Shown one piece after another: positions 25,080-35,260 of a DNA stretch of 64,000 bases. A program made the translations under genes and the position numbers. Source of the DNA: Erythrocercus mccallii (lineage: Eukaryota; Chordata; Aves; Passeriformes; Dicruridae); assembly GCA_013397435.1 (NCBI GenBank), contig VZRG01000346.1:248001-312000 (forward strand). Direction: 5' to 3'. The notes beneath the pieces were generated by a model, which did no database searches, had not been told where the DNA came from, and saw only the letters and a program-made list of their open reading frames with translations. The stretch's first letter is position 1; each line of letters starts with the position of its first letter.

Positions 25080-25860
25080 TGGTGCTGCTTTTCCTTCCCA
25101 CCAGTGTTTCTGCAGGGAGATCCGCAGTGCAGCCTGCAATTCCAGTCCAAAAGGGCTAAAAATAGGTGCCCAGCGCTTGCTGGTTGCAGCGCTTCACATC
25201 ACACAAGCAGGAGGGTCCTGGGGGACTGTGGTGAGGCCCCCCATGATCAGCAAGCTGCACTAAGAGACTGGCACTCTTACAGGAAAAAACGTATCTTGTT
25301 TGTGAATTCCAAAGCGAGGATGATCCTCCAGGCACCCCTTTGCCTTTCTGCTGCCCCCAGCGAGGATGGGGACCTGGGGGGCATCCAGGGTGGGCACAGG
25401 GGTCTCAGGATGTTGTGTTTGCCTGCGCCTCCCTCCAGCCATGCCTGCCCTGGTGCTGGTACTGCTGCCTAGGAAGCAAATTGTTGGGTGCATTCAGTGC
25501 AGCTGGCCCTCGCCTGATGTCAACCCGCGTGTACTGGCTATAGATGGGTGAAGTAAAAACAGCCCCTGCTTTCCTGTTTACGCACTCAGGCTTCCTCTGA
25601 GAAGTTCTTGAATAAAAACAGCTGGGCTTGACAAAATAGCCTTTCTATTTATTGCGTTGGGAGCCAGCACAGTGATGGTGGAAAGGGGCCGGGTTGACCG
25701 AAATTGCCTGCTCGGCGGCTGTGGGTGGTGTGACACCAGGTGGCTTCACCAAAGGGGGCTGCTTGTGGCCAGGTTGGTGTGCTAGGCCCTGGGTCCAGGG
25801 GCAGCCCATGCTTACCGCACTCCACCACATTTACAATCCCTTTTGTGAGTGACCAGGAAA
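25080..25860. other. Local GC- and CpG-richer patch
   Basis: This roughly 780-bp segment is clearly richer in G, C and CpG than its surroundings, with roughly fifteen CpG dinucleotides by eye, including clusters near 25500-25535 and 25688-25720. That is below a classical CpG island. Several overlapping ORFs (60-131 codons) on both strands are a by-product of the composition and match nothing known. It could be a regulatory element, a decayed island or an unrecognised repeat. Confidence 0.5.
25733..25747 (+). promoter_or_regulatory. CTCF-like motif (candidate)
   Basis: The stretch 'ACACCAGGTGGC' matches the core of the vertebrate CTCF consensus (CCASYAGRKGGCAG) at all but the first core position, though the trailing AG is TT here. 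It sits in the GC-richer patch. Motif matches of this quality occur by chance, and occupancy cannot be judged from sequence. Confidence 0.3.
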
Positions 25861-26164
25861 GAGAAAAAGTTCATTTTAGTGGCTTTGTGGAATCCCAGGC
25901 TCCTTCGTTCTACCCTGATGAATTCTTTCTTCCGGTCCTTCCCAGTTAGGCTGTTAAAACTGGATTTGAGTGTTTTCCAAGAGCAGTGAAGGAGATGTAT
26001 TTTCAAACATGACTAGAGAAGCATTTCTATAGATAGGAAGGTGTTAGATCCTGTGTCTTAATAGTCTTTGGGGTAGTGGCTGTGACAGCTGCTGCTCCTT
26101 AGTTCACTGTGAAAAACAGGACCTAAATTATTCTTAGAGATGGGGACACAGGGTAAGTGCAGTT

Positions 26165-26218
26165 GAGAGGGACCTTGGAAGTCATCCAGGCAAAATTTCT
26201 GCTCAAGTCAGGGCTAAC
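26165..26218 (-). mobile_element. CR1 LINE, 3' end of a split minus-strand copy
   Basis: The plus strand reads as the reverse complement of the CR1 3' untranslated end: 'agggaccttggaagtcatcc' followed by 'ctgctcaagtcagggctaac', as in the consensus 'gggacctt...gatcatctagtcc...ctgctcaaagcagggccaac'. The sequence stops abruptly at 26218, and the next expected CR1 segment resumes at about 26499. This piece and the one from 26499 are therefore one element interrupted by an insertion. Confidence 0.7.
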
Positions 26219-26492
26219 AAGGATATGAGGAAATGAAATGAAGCTGTGTCAAGGGAAGTTCAGTCTGAATATTAGGAAAAGGTTCTTCACACAGAGGGTG
26301 GTCAGGCACTGGAATGGGCTCCCTGGGGAAGCAGTCACAATACCAAGACTATCAGAGTGTTTACAAAGAGTGCCTGGACAGTGCTTTTAATCAGATGGTT
26401 TACTTTTAGGTAGTTCTGAGATGAAGAGGGAATTGGACTGGATAATTCTTATGCATCCCTTCCCACTTGAGGTATTCTATGAGTCAATGATT
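26219..26492 (+). mobile_element. CR1 LINE 3' fragment inserted into another CR1
   Basis: The copy begins at 'aaggatatgaggaaatg' and runs through 'attaggaaaaggttcttcac', 'agggtggtcaggcactggaatgggct' and 'ccttcccacttgag', in the order of the 3' end of an avian CR1. It finishes with a degraded octamer tail ('tattctatgagtcaatgatt') near 26473-26492. It is 5'-truncated, as is usual for CR1, and non-coding. CTAACA occurs at both edges (26214-26219 and 26493-26498), consistent with a short target-site duplication. Confidence 0.85.
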
Positions 26493-26498
26493 CTAACA

Positions 26499-27525
26499 CA
26501 GCTAGGTCTGATTGCTTGAGTCCAGATGTATCTTAAATACCTCAAAGGATGGAGATGCCACCAGCATCTCTGAGCCTCTGTTCCAGTTTTGCACCACCCT
26601 CACCTGACCTAGTCAGAGTTTTCCTTGTTGCAGCCTTTTACTGCTGCTTCTTGTCCCTTCCCGTGTTCCTCTGAGAAGACTGTGAGTCTTCTCTACAACC
26701 TCCCACTATGTAGTTCAAGACAGCAATTAGACCCCTCCTTAGTCTTCTCCAGGTTGAAATACTCACCTCATCAAATATCAGCTGCTCCAGTCCCTGCAGC
26801 TCTTCTGGAGACATTCCTAGCTGGACAAAATCTCTCTCATAAATGGGCTCAGTTACATTACTCAGTTAAATGGGCTCAGTACTCCAGACAGAGACACAAG
26901 AGTGCCAAATAGAGTGGGTGACCTCTTCCTTTAGTCTTCTTGCTACCACCTTGCTAATGCGGCCAATGTATGGCTAGCCTTGGAAAGATGCACTGATCGT
27001 TCATATTTAACTTGTTGTCCAAGACCAGCCCAGTAGTTCCTTGCAGAGCTGCTGCTGTTCTGTGTGTTCTGCACCAGGTCAGTGTGGGCTCTAGCACATA
27101 TCTCTGAGGAACATTGCTCTTCAATATCATTCCTTCAAAGTGTTGACTGTTGCTGTCTAAGCCTGCCAGCTAGCAAGTCTTTCACCAATCTTGGAATCTG
27201 CCCAGGATCCATGTCTGCTCAGTTTGTCTCCAGGGGTGGAGCCATGAGGGACTATGTCAACAGCCCTGCTGATGTTGAGGCAAATTACATGCACTGCTTT
27301 GTATCCCCACAAAACCAGAACTCCTATTGCAGAGGGCGGCTGGGTAGGCCAGGCAGTTTGTCATTGGAAAATTTATGCTGGTTTCTCCCAGCCACCTTCC
27401 CCTCCTTCCTAAAAATGACTCCTGTGAGGATTTCCCCGTAATCTTTCCAGAACCAAGGTAATTCTGACGATTCTTCATTACTGCATCTCCTTGATTTTTT
27501 TGAAGTTATCTTTGACTGACCGTAA
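26499..27525 (-). mobile_element. CR1 LINE, RT-containing part of the split minus-strand copy
   Basis: This continues the minus-strand CR1 whose 3' end lies at 26165-26218. The first part (to about 27000) follows the 3' end: 'acctcaaaggatggagatgcc', 'cttctccaggttgaaatactc', 'aacttgttgtcc'. Further on, the minus strand encodes a degraded reverse transcriptase. Near 27220-27300 a frame reads 'SRAVDIVPHGS', corresponding to the CR1 'SKAFDTVPHNI' block. The part to 27525 matches the region upstream of the RT core only weakly, so the far end is approximate. Stops and frame changes make it a dead copy. ORFs at 27257-27478 (minus) and 27064-27441 (plus) lie in this element and are not genes. Confidence 0.75.
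26841..26880 (+). repeat. Imperfect direct repeat within CR1
   Basis: The 13-base word 'aaatgggctcagt' occurs at 26841-26853 and again at 26868-26880, with 'actcagtt' between them. It looks like a local duplication inside the old CR1 copy. Confidence 0.8.
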
Positions 27526-30166
27526 TATTCTTCATGTATGGGAATTCTTGACTTCTAGTAGTCTGGACTAAGATGTAAATATGAGACCTAGAACTTAAGG
27601 AATCCATCAACTATTCTTTAGAGTTATCCACATTCCCTAAAAACTAGTGTTTCTAATTTTTGGGTGTTTGGCAAGATACAACTATACATAGAAGACAGAT
27701 AGCTTTCCATTTCTTTATTTACCAGAGACAGGATAGCATCATAGAAATGGAAAAATTTGAGAATAATAATATTGATCAAAATTAGTAAGTATATCTGAAA
27801 ATCAGAATAAAGTTGTAATTCTGTACATGGCAAATGAGGCGTCTAAGTATTAAAGCACTTAAATGTGTTTTCAAGTGTAAAAGTTTATACAGCATAACTC
27901 ATTTAAAATTAAAGATTTTGATAGCATTTTGTTGGGCTTTAAACTAAAAATGTGTGTATAATTTTATAAATCAGAGTGTCTCACCTGTGAGACAGCCAAA
28001 ACTCCCAAACTCTACCATTTGAATAGGAACAATACTATTGAAAGAACCTAGTCATAGGTCTGTGTTAGTGTGTATAAGCCAAACAGCAAAGGTCAAAAAC
28101 ATGCTCACTCATTCACCGGAAATCAGGTAGGTGATCTGTTCAAGGAAACAAGCTTTTTGGTATATCGGGATTGAGAAAAAAAGGAAAAAAGTTCACCTGC
28201 CTCTTCTATTGTAGGTTAAATTGTGAATTTTTTTTTCTGCAGTGCTGCTAGTTGTGACAGTTTAATTTCAAATGTGTAAAAGGTGGCACAGGGCATGGTG
28301 TCTCTACATGATCAGATGGCCATCCAATGGGCCAAAACTAATTGCACAGTTGAATCTAATAAACAAAAAAAGTGAGAAACATTTCTATAGTAAAAAAGTA
28401 TCCTTTTTAAAATTTCATCTCATAGCTGGATTTCATTGTTCATTTGCTGTTGTTCCAGGCATAAGCCATTTGGCTTACACACGTCTGTCCCACATTCCTG
28501 CAAGAGGTCTGCATTTACTACGGTGAGAGATTCCATCAAAGAACAAGAGAGAGATGTGAAGAGAAGATTCTTGGAAATTTGATGACTGGAAAAATGATAG
28601 CTCTTGCCAAGGATTTTTCTGAAGACTGGAAAAAACAACAGGACTGGGACCAGCTATCTGTGGGGTAAGGGAACTTTTAGCGTTGACGTCTTCCATTCCT
28701 CAGAAAGACACAAATTCCAACCCATTAATCTCTGGTGGGGTCAGCAAGGTCTCCTGCTGCTCATAGTGCATCGGCAGTCAAAAATATTCTCAAAACATTT
28801 CAGTAGGATTTGAGAGCTTTATCCAAACATTTTTTAAAATGTCATCTGACAAATAATATTTTTAGCACAGCCTGATACTTATTAAAAGCTTAAGAATCTG
28901 AACAAGGTATCATGAGTTAAGAGTTTACAAAAAGCTGAAAATCTTTCTAGTTGTAACAAACAAAGCCACTGACATTGCTACTAAATCTTACAGGTTATTT
29001 ATTAGTAAAAATGATAATAACTTTATAAATCTAGACAGTGTGTGACAACAGGCACTGGTTTTAGGAAAGAATTACTTTGAGCTATGGTGAGAAGAGGTTT
29101 CTCAACACCTTGGCCTCCTTGTTTCATGTATAATATTTCACCTCTCTGTTGGTAAAGACGGCCCTTGTCTGACTGTCAAAAAGAAAAAGAAGACAGAGGC
29201 CTTGCTTAGATGATTGAGCCCTACAATGGCAAAGATGGATGATTTCTGTGTCTGAGAGAAGGAACTGTAAGGAACACTGCTGGTCTCATGTTCAAATGGT
29301 ATGAATTAGGCTTTCTAAATCATCTACTGTTGCCACTTAGACTGTTGAACTTTCAGAAAAGTTTTTAAGTTTCTCCTAGTACTTGCAAGGTTTGGATACT
29401 TTCAGTGAGGTTTTCATGCATTCACAGCATTCCTAGTATTTTAGGAGTGGCAGTAGCTTCTGATGAAAGTGTGTCAGTTGGCACAAGTGGGCCCTGTCAG
29501 CCTCAATAGCGCGGTACTGTCACCAGGATGCTCTCTATCATTAATACCACAGTGCAGGTGATAATTGGTTTTGCCCATAGATTCTGTCAGTTTAGCAAAT
29601 GTTTATTCACACTGAAATATGTTTTACTGGCAGAGAGCTCCAAATTCAGACTAATCTCAATTTTCTATTATTTTTAGCAAGTTTTGAGTAATTGTTTTCT
29701 GAGAACCACAATTATTCCTTTAAAGAGTCACATATGTAGGGTTCCAACAGAACACAAGATATCTTAAGACAGGAGGACAGAAGGTGCCTGCTAATCTTTT
29801 CCTGTAATTTTCTTGATCCTACAGTGCCTTGTACTGCTGAGGAAACGAGACAGTGAGCCAAAATCATCTCCCCAGGGAGTTGCCAAAAAGATGTTTTGTC
29901 CCTGAACTGTGAAGATGATTTTTTTTATTTCTTGCTCCTGTTTAAAAAATGATGCACAGGCTTGTTGGGCCTTCTCTATTTGGTGCAATGATTGCAACAT
30001 GAACAAATCAGTCATGCACAATAAGGGGAAAACAATCGTGTCTGATGACTGTTTGCACCATTGCAGGAATAGCTTTAGCCTGTCAGTGCTGGTCTTGCAG
30101 GGTTTGGGTGGCCTCTGCAGTGCAGAAAGCAGTGGTGAACATCTGAAGAATAAGTTGTTTGACAGA
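27526..30166. other. Gene-free AT-rich sequence
   Basis: No gene or assignable repeat is seen. ORFs of up to 136 codons (29791-30201 minus) overlap plus-strand ORFs, run into the adjacent CR1 and carry no recognisable domain. Confidence 0.5.
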
Positions 30167-31850
30167 GAATCACAGATTTGCACATTCACAGAATGGTTCA
30201 TGTTGGGTGGGATCTCTGGGGATCTCCTGGTCTGACTCCTCTGCTCAGAACAGCGTCACAGGAGGCGGTCCAGGACTGTGTCCACGTGGGATTTGAATAT
30301 TTCCAAAGATGGAGTCTCTATAGCCTTTCTGGGAAACAAGTCTGAACACTGGATACTGCTAAGAAGAACCTGGTTCCATCTTCTTCACCTCCCCTCCCAC
30401 TGAAAAGCTCCACCAAGCTTTTTCTTTCCTTGGCTAAACAGTCCCAGCTCTACCATCCTCTCCTTGTATGACAGATGCTCCTCTGCCTTAATCATCTCTG
30501 TGGTCCTTCCCTGGAGTCACTCCAGTATCTAAGAGACTCTTCAGTGCTGGGAGCCCAGGCTTGGATCCAACATTCCTGCTGAGTCTCACCCATGCTGAGA
30601 GAAGGGAGAGGGTGACCTCCCTCAGACTGCTGACAACATCTTCCTAATGCAAAGCAAGATGCTGCTGGCTTCAAGGACAGATTTCTGGCTCACGTTCAAC
30701 TCGGTGCCACCAGGGTGCCCAGATCTTTTTCTACAAAGCTGCATTCCAGATGGTCAGACCCCACTTGTACTAGGGCCAGGACTTGGGATTTCTCTTTGTT
30801 GACCTTCATGATACTCCTGTTGGTGCATTTCTCCACCCTGCAAGACCCCTCTAAATGGCAGCATGTCATGTTCATTTGGTTCATCAGCCACTCCTCTCAG
30901 TTTAGTATTGTCTGAAAACTTATAGAATGTGCATTGTGTCTCGTGATCCAGGTCATAAATGAAGACACTAAACCCTATGGGCCTCAGTACCAACCCCTGA
31001 GGTGCTCCACTAGTGACTAGCCTTCATCTGAACTTCATGCCACCGATCACAAATGTTTGAGCATGGCAGTTCAGCCAGTTTCCCACCCATCTCCCTATCC
31101 ACTTATCTAGTCAGTATTTCGCTTTGTCAATGAAGATGTTATGTGAGACAGTGTTGAAACACTCAGTAAAATCAAGATTAAAAACCTTCATTGATTTTCC
31201 CTGATCCACCAAGCCAGTCATTTCATCATACAAGGTTTTCAGGTTGACCAGGCATGTTTTCCCCTTTGAAAGTCAATGCTGACTGCTTCTAATCAAAATT
31301 TTGTCCTTCATGTTTGTAAATGGCTTCCAGAAGGATTTGATCCCTCACCTTCCCAGGGACTGAGGTGAGGCTGGCTGGGCTATCACTACGGTATCACAGA
31401 TCTCCTTGCCCTTCTTGAGGGTAGGAGTGACATGAGATCTCTTCAGCTGATCTTTTCCTCCTTGTCATGACCTTTCAAAGACAATTGAGATTGACCTTCT
31501 AGTGGCATTGGCCAGGTGTATCTACACTTCTGTGTTTGTCCTATCAAGTCTCATGTTCTTGTTTATACTTGCTAATCTGATCTTTGTCTACTGTGGATAA
31601 ATCTTCCTTGCTCCAGATTGTCCTTCTGGTCTCATGGCCTGGAATTGCATAAGGCTGCTCTAATTGGTAAAGATCAAGGTGGATAAGTCATTGACAACTT
31701 CCAGGTCCTTTGTCTCCAGGTCTCCTTCCCCCTTCAGCAACAGGACCACATTTTTCCTGGTTTTCCTTTAGCTGCTCATACCTCTAGAAGCCCTTTTAGT
31801 CACCATTTATGTCTCTCCTGAAGTTTAATTTCTCATTTTCTTTGGCTCCC
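30167..31850 (-). mobile_element. CR1 LINE, 5'-truncated, with degraded reverse transcriptase
   Basis: The largest mobile element in the window. On the plus strand it opens with the antisense CR1 3' end ('tcacagaatggttcatgttgg', 'tttgaatatttccaaagatgg'). It then runs back through ORF2 for about 1.7 kb. On the minus strand the RT core is readable: 'LVTSGAPQGLVL' (GAPQG at 30994-31008), then 'FSVFIYDLDHETQCTF', then 'KFSDNTKLRGVADE'. The catalytic F/YADD box is FSDN here (30907-30918), so the second catalytic aspartate is lost. Indels and stops break the frame elsewhere (for example towards 31150-31480, the region equivalent to 'AFDTVSH' and 'SQHGF'). No endonuclease domain remains. CR1 elements copy themselves through an RNA intermediate; this copy cannot. 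The short minus-strand ORFs at 30696-30884 and 30754-30993 are remnants of this RT, not host genes. Confidence 0.88.
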
Positions 31851-32854
31851 AAAACCCTATTTGTGCACATGCAGACAGTGTCTCTGTAATCTTGAGTCAC
31901 CTGCCACTGCTTCCATCTCGTGTACACTTATGCACAGTGACAATTCATGTCTCCACCCCTCCTCTCTCCTTCCCTGCTGCTTGGCAGGCAGACAGCTAGG
32001 CCACTGCCAGAATTGCTCAAAGATGTAAATGGTTTGGCTGTCGTATAAGGCACTTATCTTTAGGTGACTACCCCACACTGCAGCAGCAAGCTGCAGCCAG
32101 CAATTGAATTTTGAGGTCTTGACTAAAATGCCTGCAGTTCCCATCAGTGACTAAGCACTGGATTTTGTTTTCATTAACTCAAAGTCAGAATCTCAATTAC
32201 TGTGTAAAGTGCTATGCTCTTTTCCCATGCTGATGACTTGATATCCAGATTTAAGCCCCAAACACATTTTCAGAACTTGGCAGGTGTAATAAGGCAGTGG
32301 AGGCAGCTTTAACTGTGGCAAAGATATTGAACAAAACTGGCATGTGGAGGACAGGAAGCACATGAATATTTCAAAGGCAATACTAATGCTGTTGCTGGTC
32401 ACTGTCTTTTGATACATCTTTGTTAAACTTTGAATAGCCTGTGATTTTGCTGGCAGTGAAGTCTTGTCTTAATAAAGCAAGTGGAACATATGCTATATTG
32501 GCACTGTTCACGTGTTGGGGAGTCTCAGCTATTCCCTCTAACCATTTCTTTCAGAAGTTAATTGTCAGAACAGCAGTTATGACATTATCCATCTATTACT
32601 GGGCTTCTTGACTCTGTTTTCCTTACTAACAAGGTCATTTTTGTGACATTTTTCCATAATGCCATGCAACAGCTAACCCATAATAGCTACCAGCTAACAG
32701 CTGACTCCAAAGAAGCAAACATAACAATAGACCGGTTAATACCTTCTATCATATTATGTTGTGAAAAAAAAGCCATTTAAATGCGGGCTAAGAGGCCTCA
32801 GACACGAAATGGGCCAACCAGATATGGGCAAGTCAGTGTAGAGAAAAGAAACAG
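31851..32854. other. Gene-free sequence
   Basis: No gene is seen. A 95-codon minus-strand ORF at 31857-32144 and a 74-codon one at 32193-32417 show no recognisable features. The start of this stretch may still include a little more of the upstream CR1. Confidence 0.45.
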
Positions 32855-32962
32855 AGTCACAGAAGCACGGAATCACAGAATAACTTGGCTTGGAAGAGAC
32901 CTTTGAAGCTCAACTAGTCCAACTCCCCTGCAATGAGCAGGGACACCTTCAGCTAGATCAGG
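32855..32962 (-). mobile_element. CR1 LINE 3'-end fragment
   Basis: The plus strand carries CR1 octamer-like tail repeats ('gtcacagaagcacgg', 'aatcacagaataac'). These are followed by 'ttggaagagacctttgaagctc', 'tagtccaactcccctgcaatgagcagggacaccttcagctagatcagg', a close antisense match to the CR1 3' end. Only the last ~100 bases are present, and the similarity stops at about 32962. It appears less diverged than the CR1 at 43.3 kb. Confidence 0.85.
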
Positions 32963-34929
32963 TATGATAAGCAGGACAGTCAAGGCACGGACTTCATTCT
33001 CATGTCTGTATCTCGTGGCTACCTCGGTGGCTGTAGGCAGGGACAGAAGAGGTGCTATCAGGCGTTTTTGACCATCTGGTTGCTGGAGCGCCTTCTGGGC
33101 CAGCAAGGTCTGTAGCTTCTGCTGCCACTTCAGTTGCTGCCATCTAGTGTCACCTTGCGGGAGGACAAACAGCAAAGGTTGTGGCTGCTCTCATTGTGAA
33201 GAGATCAGGGAAGGCGCTCTCCTTTTGCCATCAGAGTCAAGTTGACTAGCAAGTGCGGTTTCAGCCATAGGACAGGCTAGCCTTACACAGCTTTTATCTC
33301 TATTTTACCGGGTACCTCGAGGCCAGAGCAGTTATCCAGGAATCTTGAGCTATAGACACTCTTTCCTGCTAAAGGGATTTGAACCCACATTGTCAATTTC
33401 CCATTGAATTCAATTTCCCAAAGTGCCTTCAATGGTAGCATAAGCACTTTTTGCTTCTAACCTGTTTTTTTGTCCTGCCATATGTGATCATCCCCTTGCC
33501 ACTTCTAGGGATGCCACCAGAGTGGTTTGGATTTGCTGTCTTAGTTATCTGTTGTGCTAGTAAGTTAGATCATTACTAAAGTGAGTTTTTTTACAAGTTT
33601 CCTGAGGCAGGCAGGATTTCTGATGTCCTTTCTCTCCAGCAGTACTCCAAAACTGGGACAGGATTAATCTGCTTCTTGGAGTATTGATAGGGTAATTGAT
33701 TTGCTCAATCTGGGTATGCAGTTACCAACAACATGCAGGAACATATTATTATGAAAGGCTATCTGAAACAACCAGCTGAGATTTTGTATGTGCTGTAATT
33801 ATCTTAAGAAACAGCCTGCTCATTTGATAGTATTTTTTTCCATTAGAATGTGATTTTCGAAAGCTTTATTTTTACTGACCACAGTATCCTAACTGATGAA
33901 GAATACCCACTTACAGGGAAAATTTGAATGGTTTTTGCTAATGGATACAGTGGGGTTTTAGGGTAGAGTCATAGGTCCTCAGACTTTCTCTGGAATTTTT
34001 TAGGAACAGAGATCCTGTGTGTGCAGTAAATACATCTATACGTGTATTGTCTACGGTATTAGCAGAAGTATTCAAGTGCAAGTAAATATGGGAATGTTAT
34101 GTTGAAAATCTCAGTTATTTCTAATTGATGAAAATACCCTGGTGTTTATACAAAACTACACAGTGACTCACAATGAAATGAAGTCAGCAAAATACCAGAC
34201 GTTTTTACATCCAAAACAGAGACAAGTGCCATATGTTCATAAAATACTTTTCTCCTTAGTAAATGTTTATGAAGAAAATGAATGGATAATTTCCAAAAAA
34301 AGAGACTTGTGTAATACTATTTTCAGTTAACAGAAGTATTTTTCATTTAAGATTTTTTCCTTTTCATTTGCTTATTTTCATTGCAAATCAGATAACACAC
34401 AGAGGTATCTACTATAGCACTCGTAGATATTACTTTATTGTGGTTTCTGACTACCTGTACAGCAAAAAATACAGGAAAGCATTTTTCCCTGCAGACCAGA
34501 AACCTCTGACTGTTACTGATTGATGGCCCGGGATCTAGGTCAGACAGAATTGTACCTAGTAGGTGTTGAGCCTGGCGGAACCTGATGTGGAAGACACTTT
34601 TCACTTCAAAGCTTAGTCTTGGGAGATAGCTAATTCAACAGCAACTGAGCCCTCTAAGGACATGGTAAGAGTTACTGCTTCTCCCTCAGTTATGGGGAAT
34701 TGGGTACAAGCAAATTTAGTTTTAGACCTGACCCGATACTAAATATTCTCTTACTGAGCTTTTCTGCATTAATCAGAGTTATATTTTTTCTTTAATTGCT
34801 TATGGATCTTTTAGTAATGAGGATACTAAGCTACTGATCAATGTTGAAAGTATCAGCAGATAGACCCAAGCAGATTCTATAGGTAAGTAGCAAGTGTTTG
34901 CTTTCTTTTACAATATAAGTACAAGGAAT
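32963..34929. other. Gene-free sequence, first 370 bp CpG-richer
   Basis: From 32963 to about 33330 the sequence is somewhat richer in GC and CpG than its surroundings and carries a CTCF-like motif. I recognise neither a gene nor a repeat there. A 'gggatttgaaccc' word at 33374-33386 is reminiscent of tRNA-derived SINEs but is too short to call. From 33.4 to 34.9 kb it is anonymous AT-rich DNA. Confidence 0.45.
33137..33150 (-). promoter_or_regulatory. CTCF-like motif (candidate)
   Basis: The minus strand reads ACACTAGATGGCAG, matching the CTCF core consensus CCASYAGRKGGCAG at 13 of 14 positions. It lies about 175 bp beyond a CR1 3' end, in a slightly CpG-richer stretch, and points towards the plus-oriented candidate at 25733. 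Binding is an inference only. Confidence 0.4.
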
Positions 34930-35260
34930 CATTAAATGAAACTAGTAGGGGCAGTTTCAAAGCAAACAAAAGGACAAGGTTTCATTGAGAAAGAGAGTTA
35001 AGCTGTGGAATGCTGTGATGAAAAATACCACGGCTGTTAAAGGTTTACATGGGTTCAAACACAACTGAGCACATGCATTGGAGTAAAAGGTCTACCAAGA
35101 GTTGTTAAAGGGATAGATACATTCCCAGCTAAGGAAATCCGAAGTCTTGTTTTCAAGTCTGTGCCTTGTTTTCATATTCTTCCCATTACATCAGTTCCTG
35201 GAGCTGAGCAATAGGCTGGATTGACCTGTGGTGTGAATATGTCTATCTATTCTTAGTGTA
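34930..35260 (+). mobile_element. Ancient CR1-type LINE 3' end
   Basis: The order of words follows the 3' end of old amniote CR1 elements: 'gaaactagtaggggcagtttcaaagcaaac', 'gttaagctgtggaatgctgtg', 'ggtttacatgggttcaaacac', 'aaaggtctaccaagag', and near the end 'aggctggattgacctgtggt' with 'tctattcttagtg'. The last corresponds to the family's 'actggactagatggaccttt...ctattcttatgtt' ending. It is far more diverged than the octamer-tailed CR1 copies in this window, so it is probably from an early amniote or archosaur expansion. No coding capacity remains. Confidence 0.62.

Noticed and set aside
30696..30993. Two minus-strand ORFs with reverse-transcriptase-like residues, which could be taken for a host or viral gene.
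   Set aside because: They are pieces of the CR1 element at 30167-31850, in the same orientation, with a broken catalytic box.
33360..33400. 'gggatttgaaccc' suggesting a tRNA T-arm or a tRNA-derived SINE.
   Set aside because: No matching A box, cloverleaf or SINE body could be found around it.
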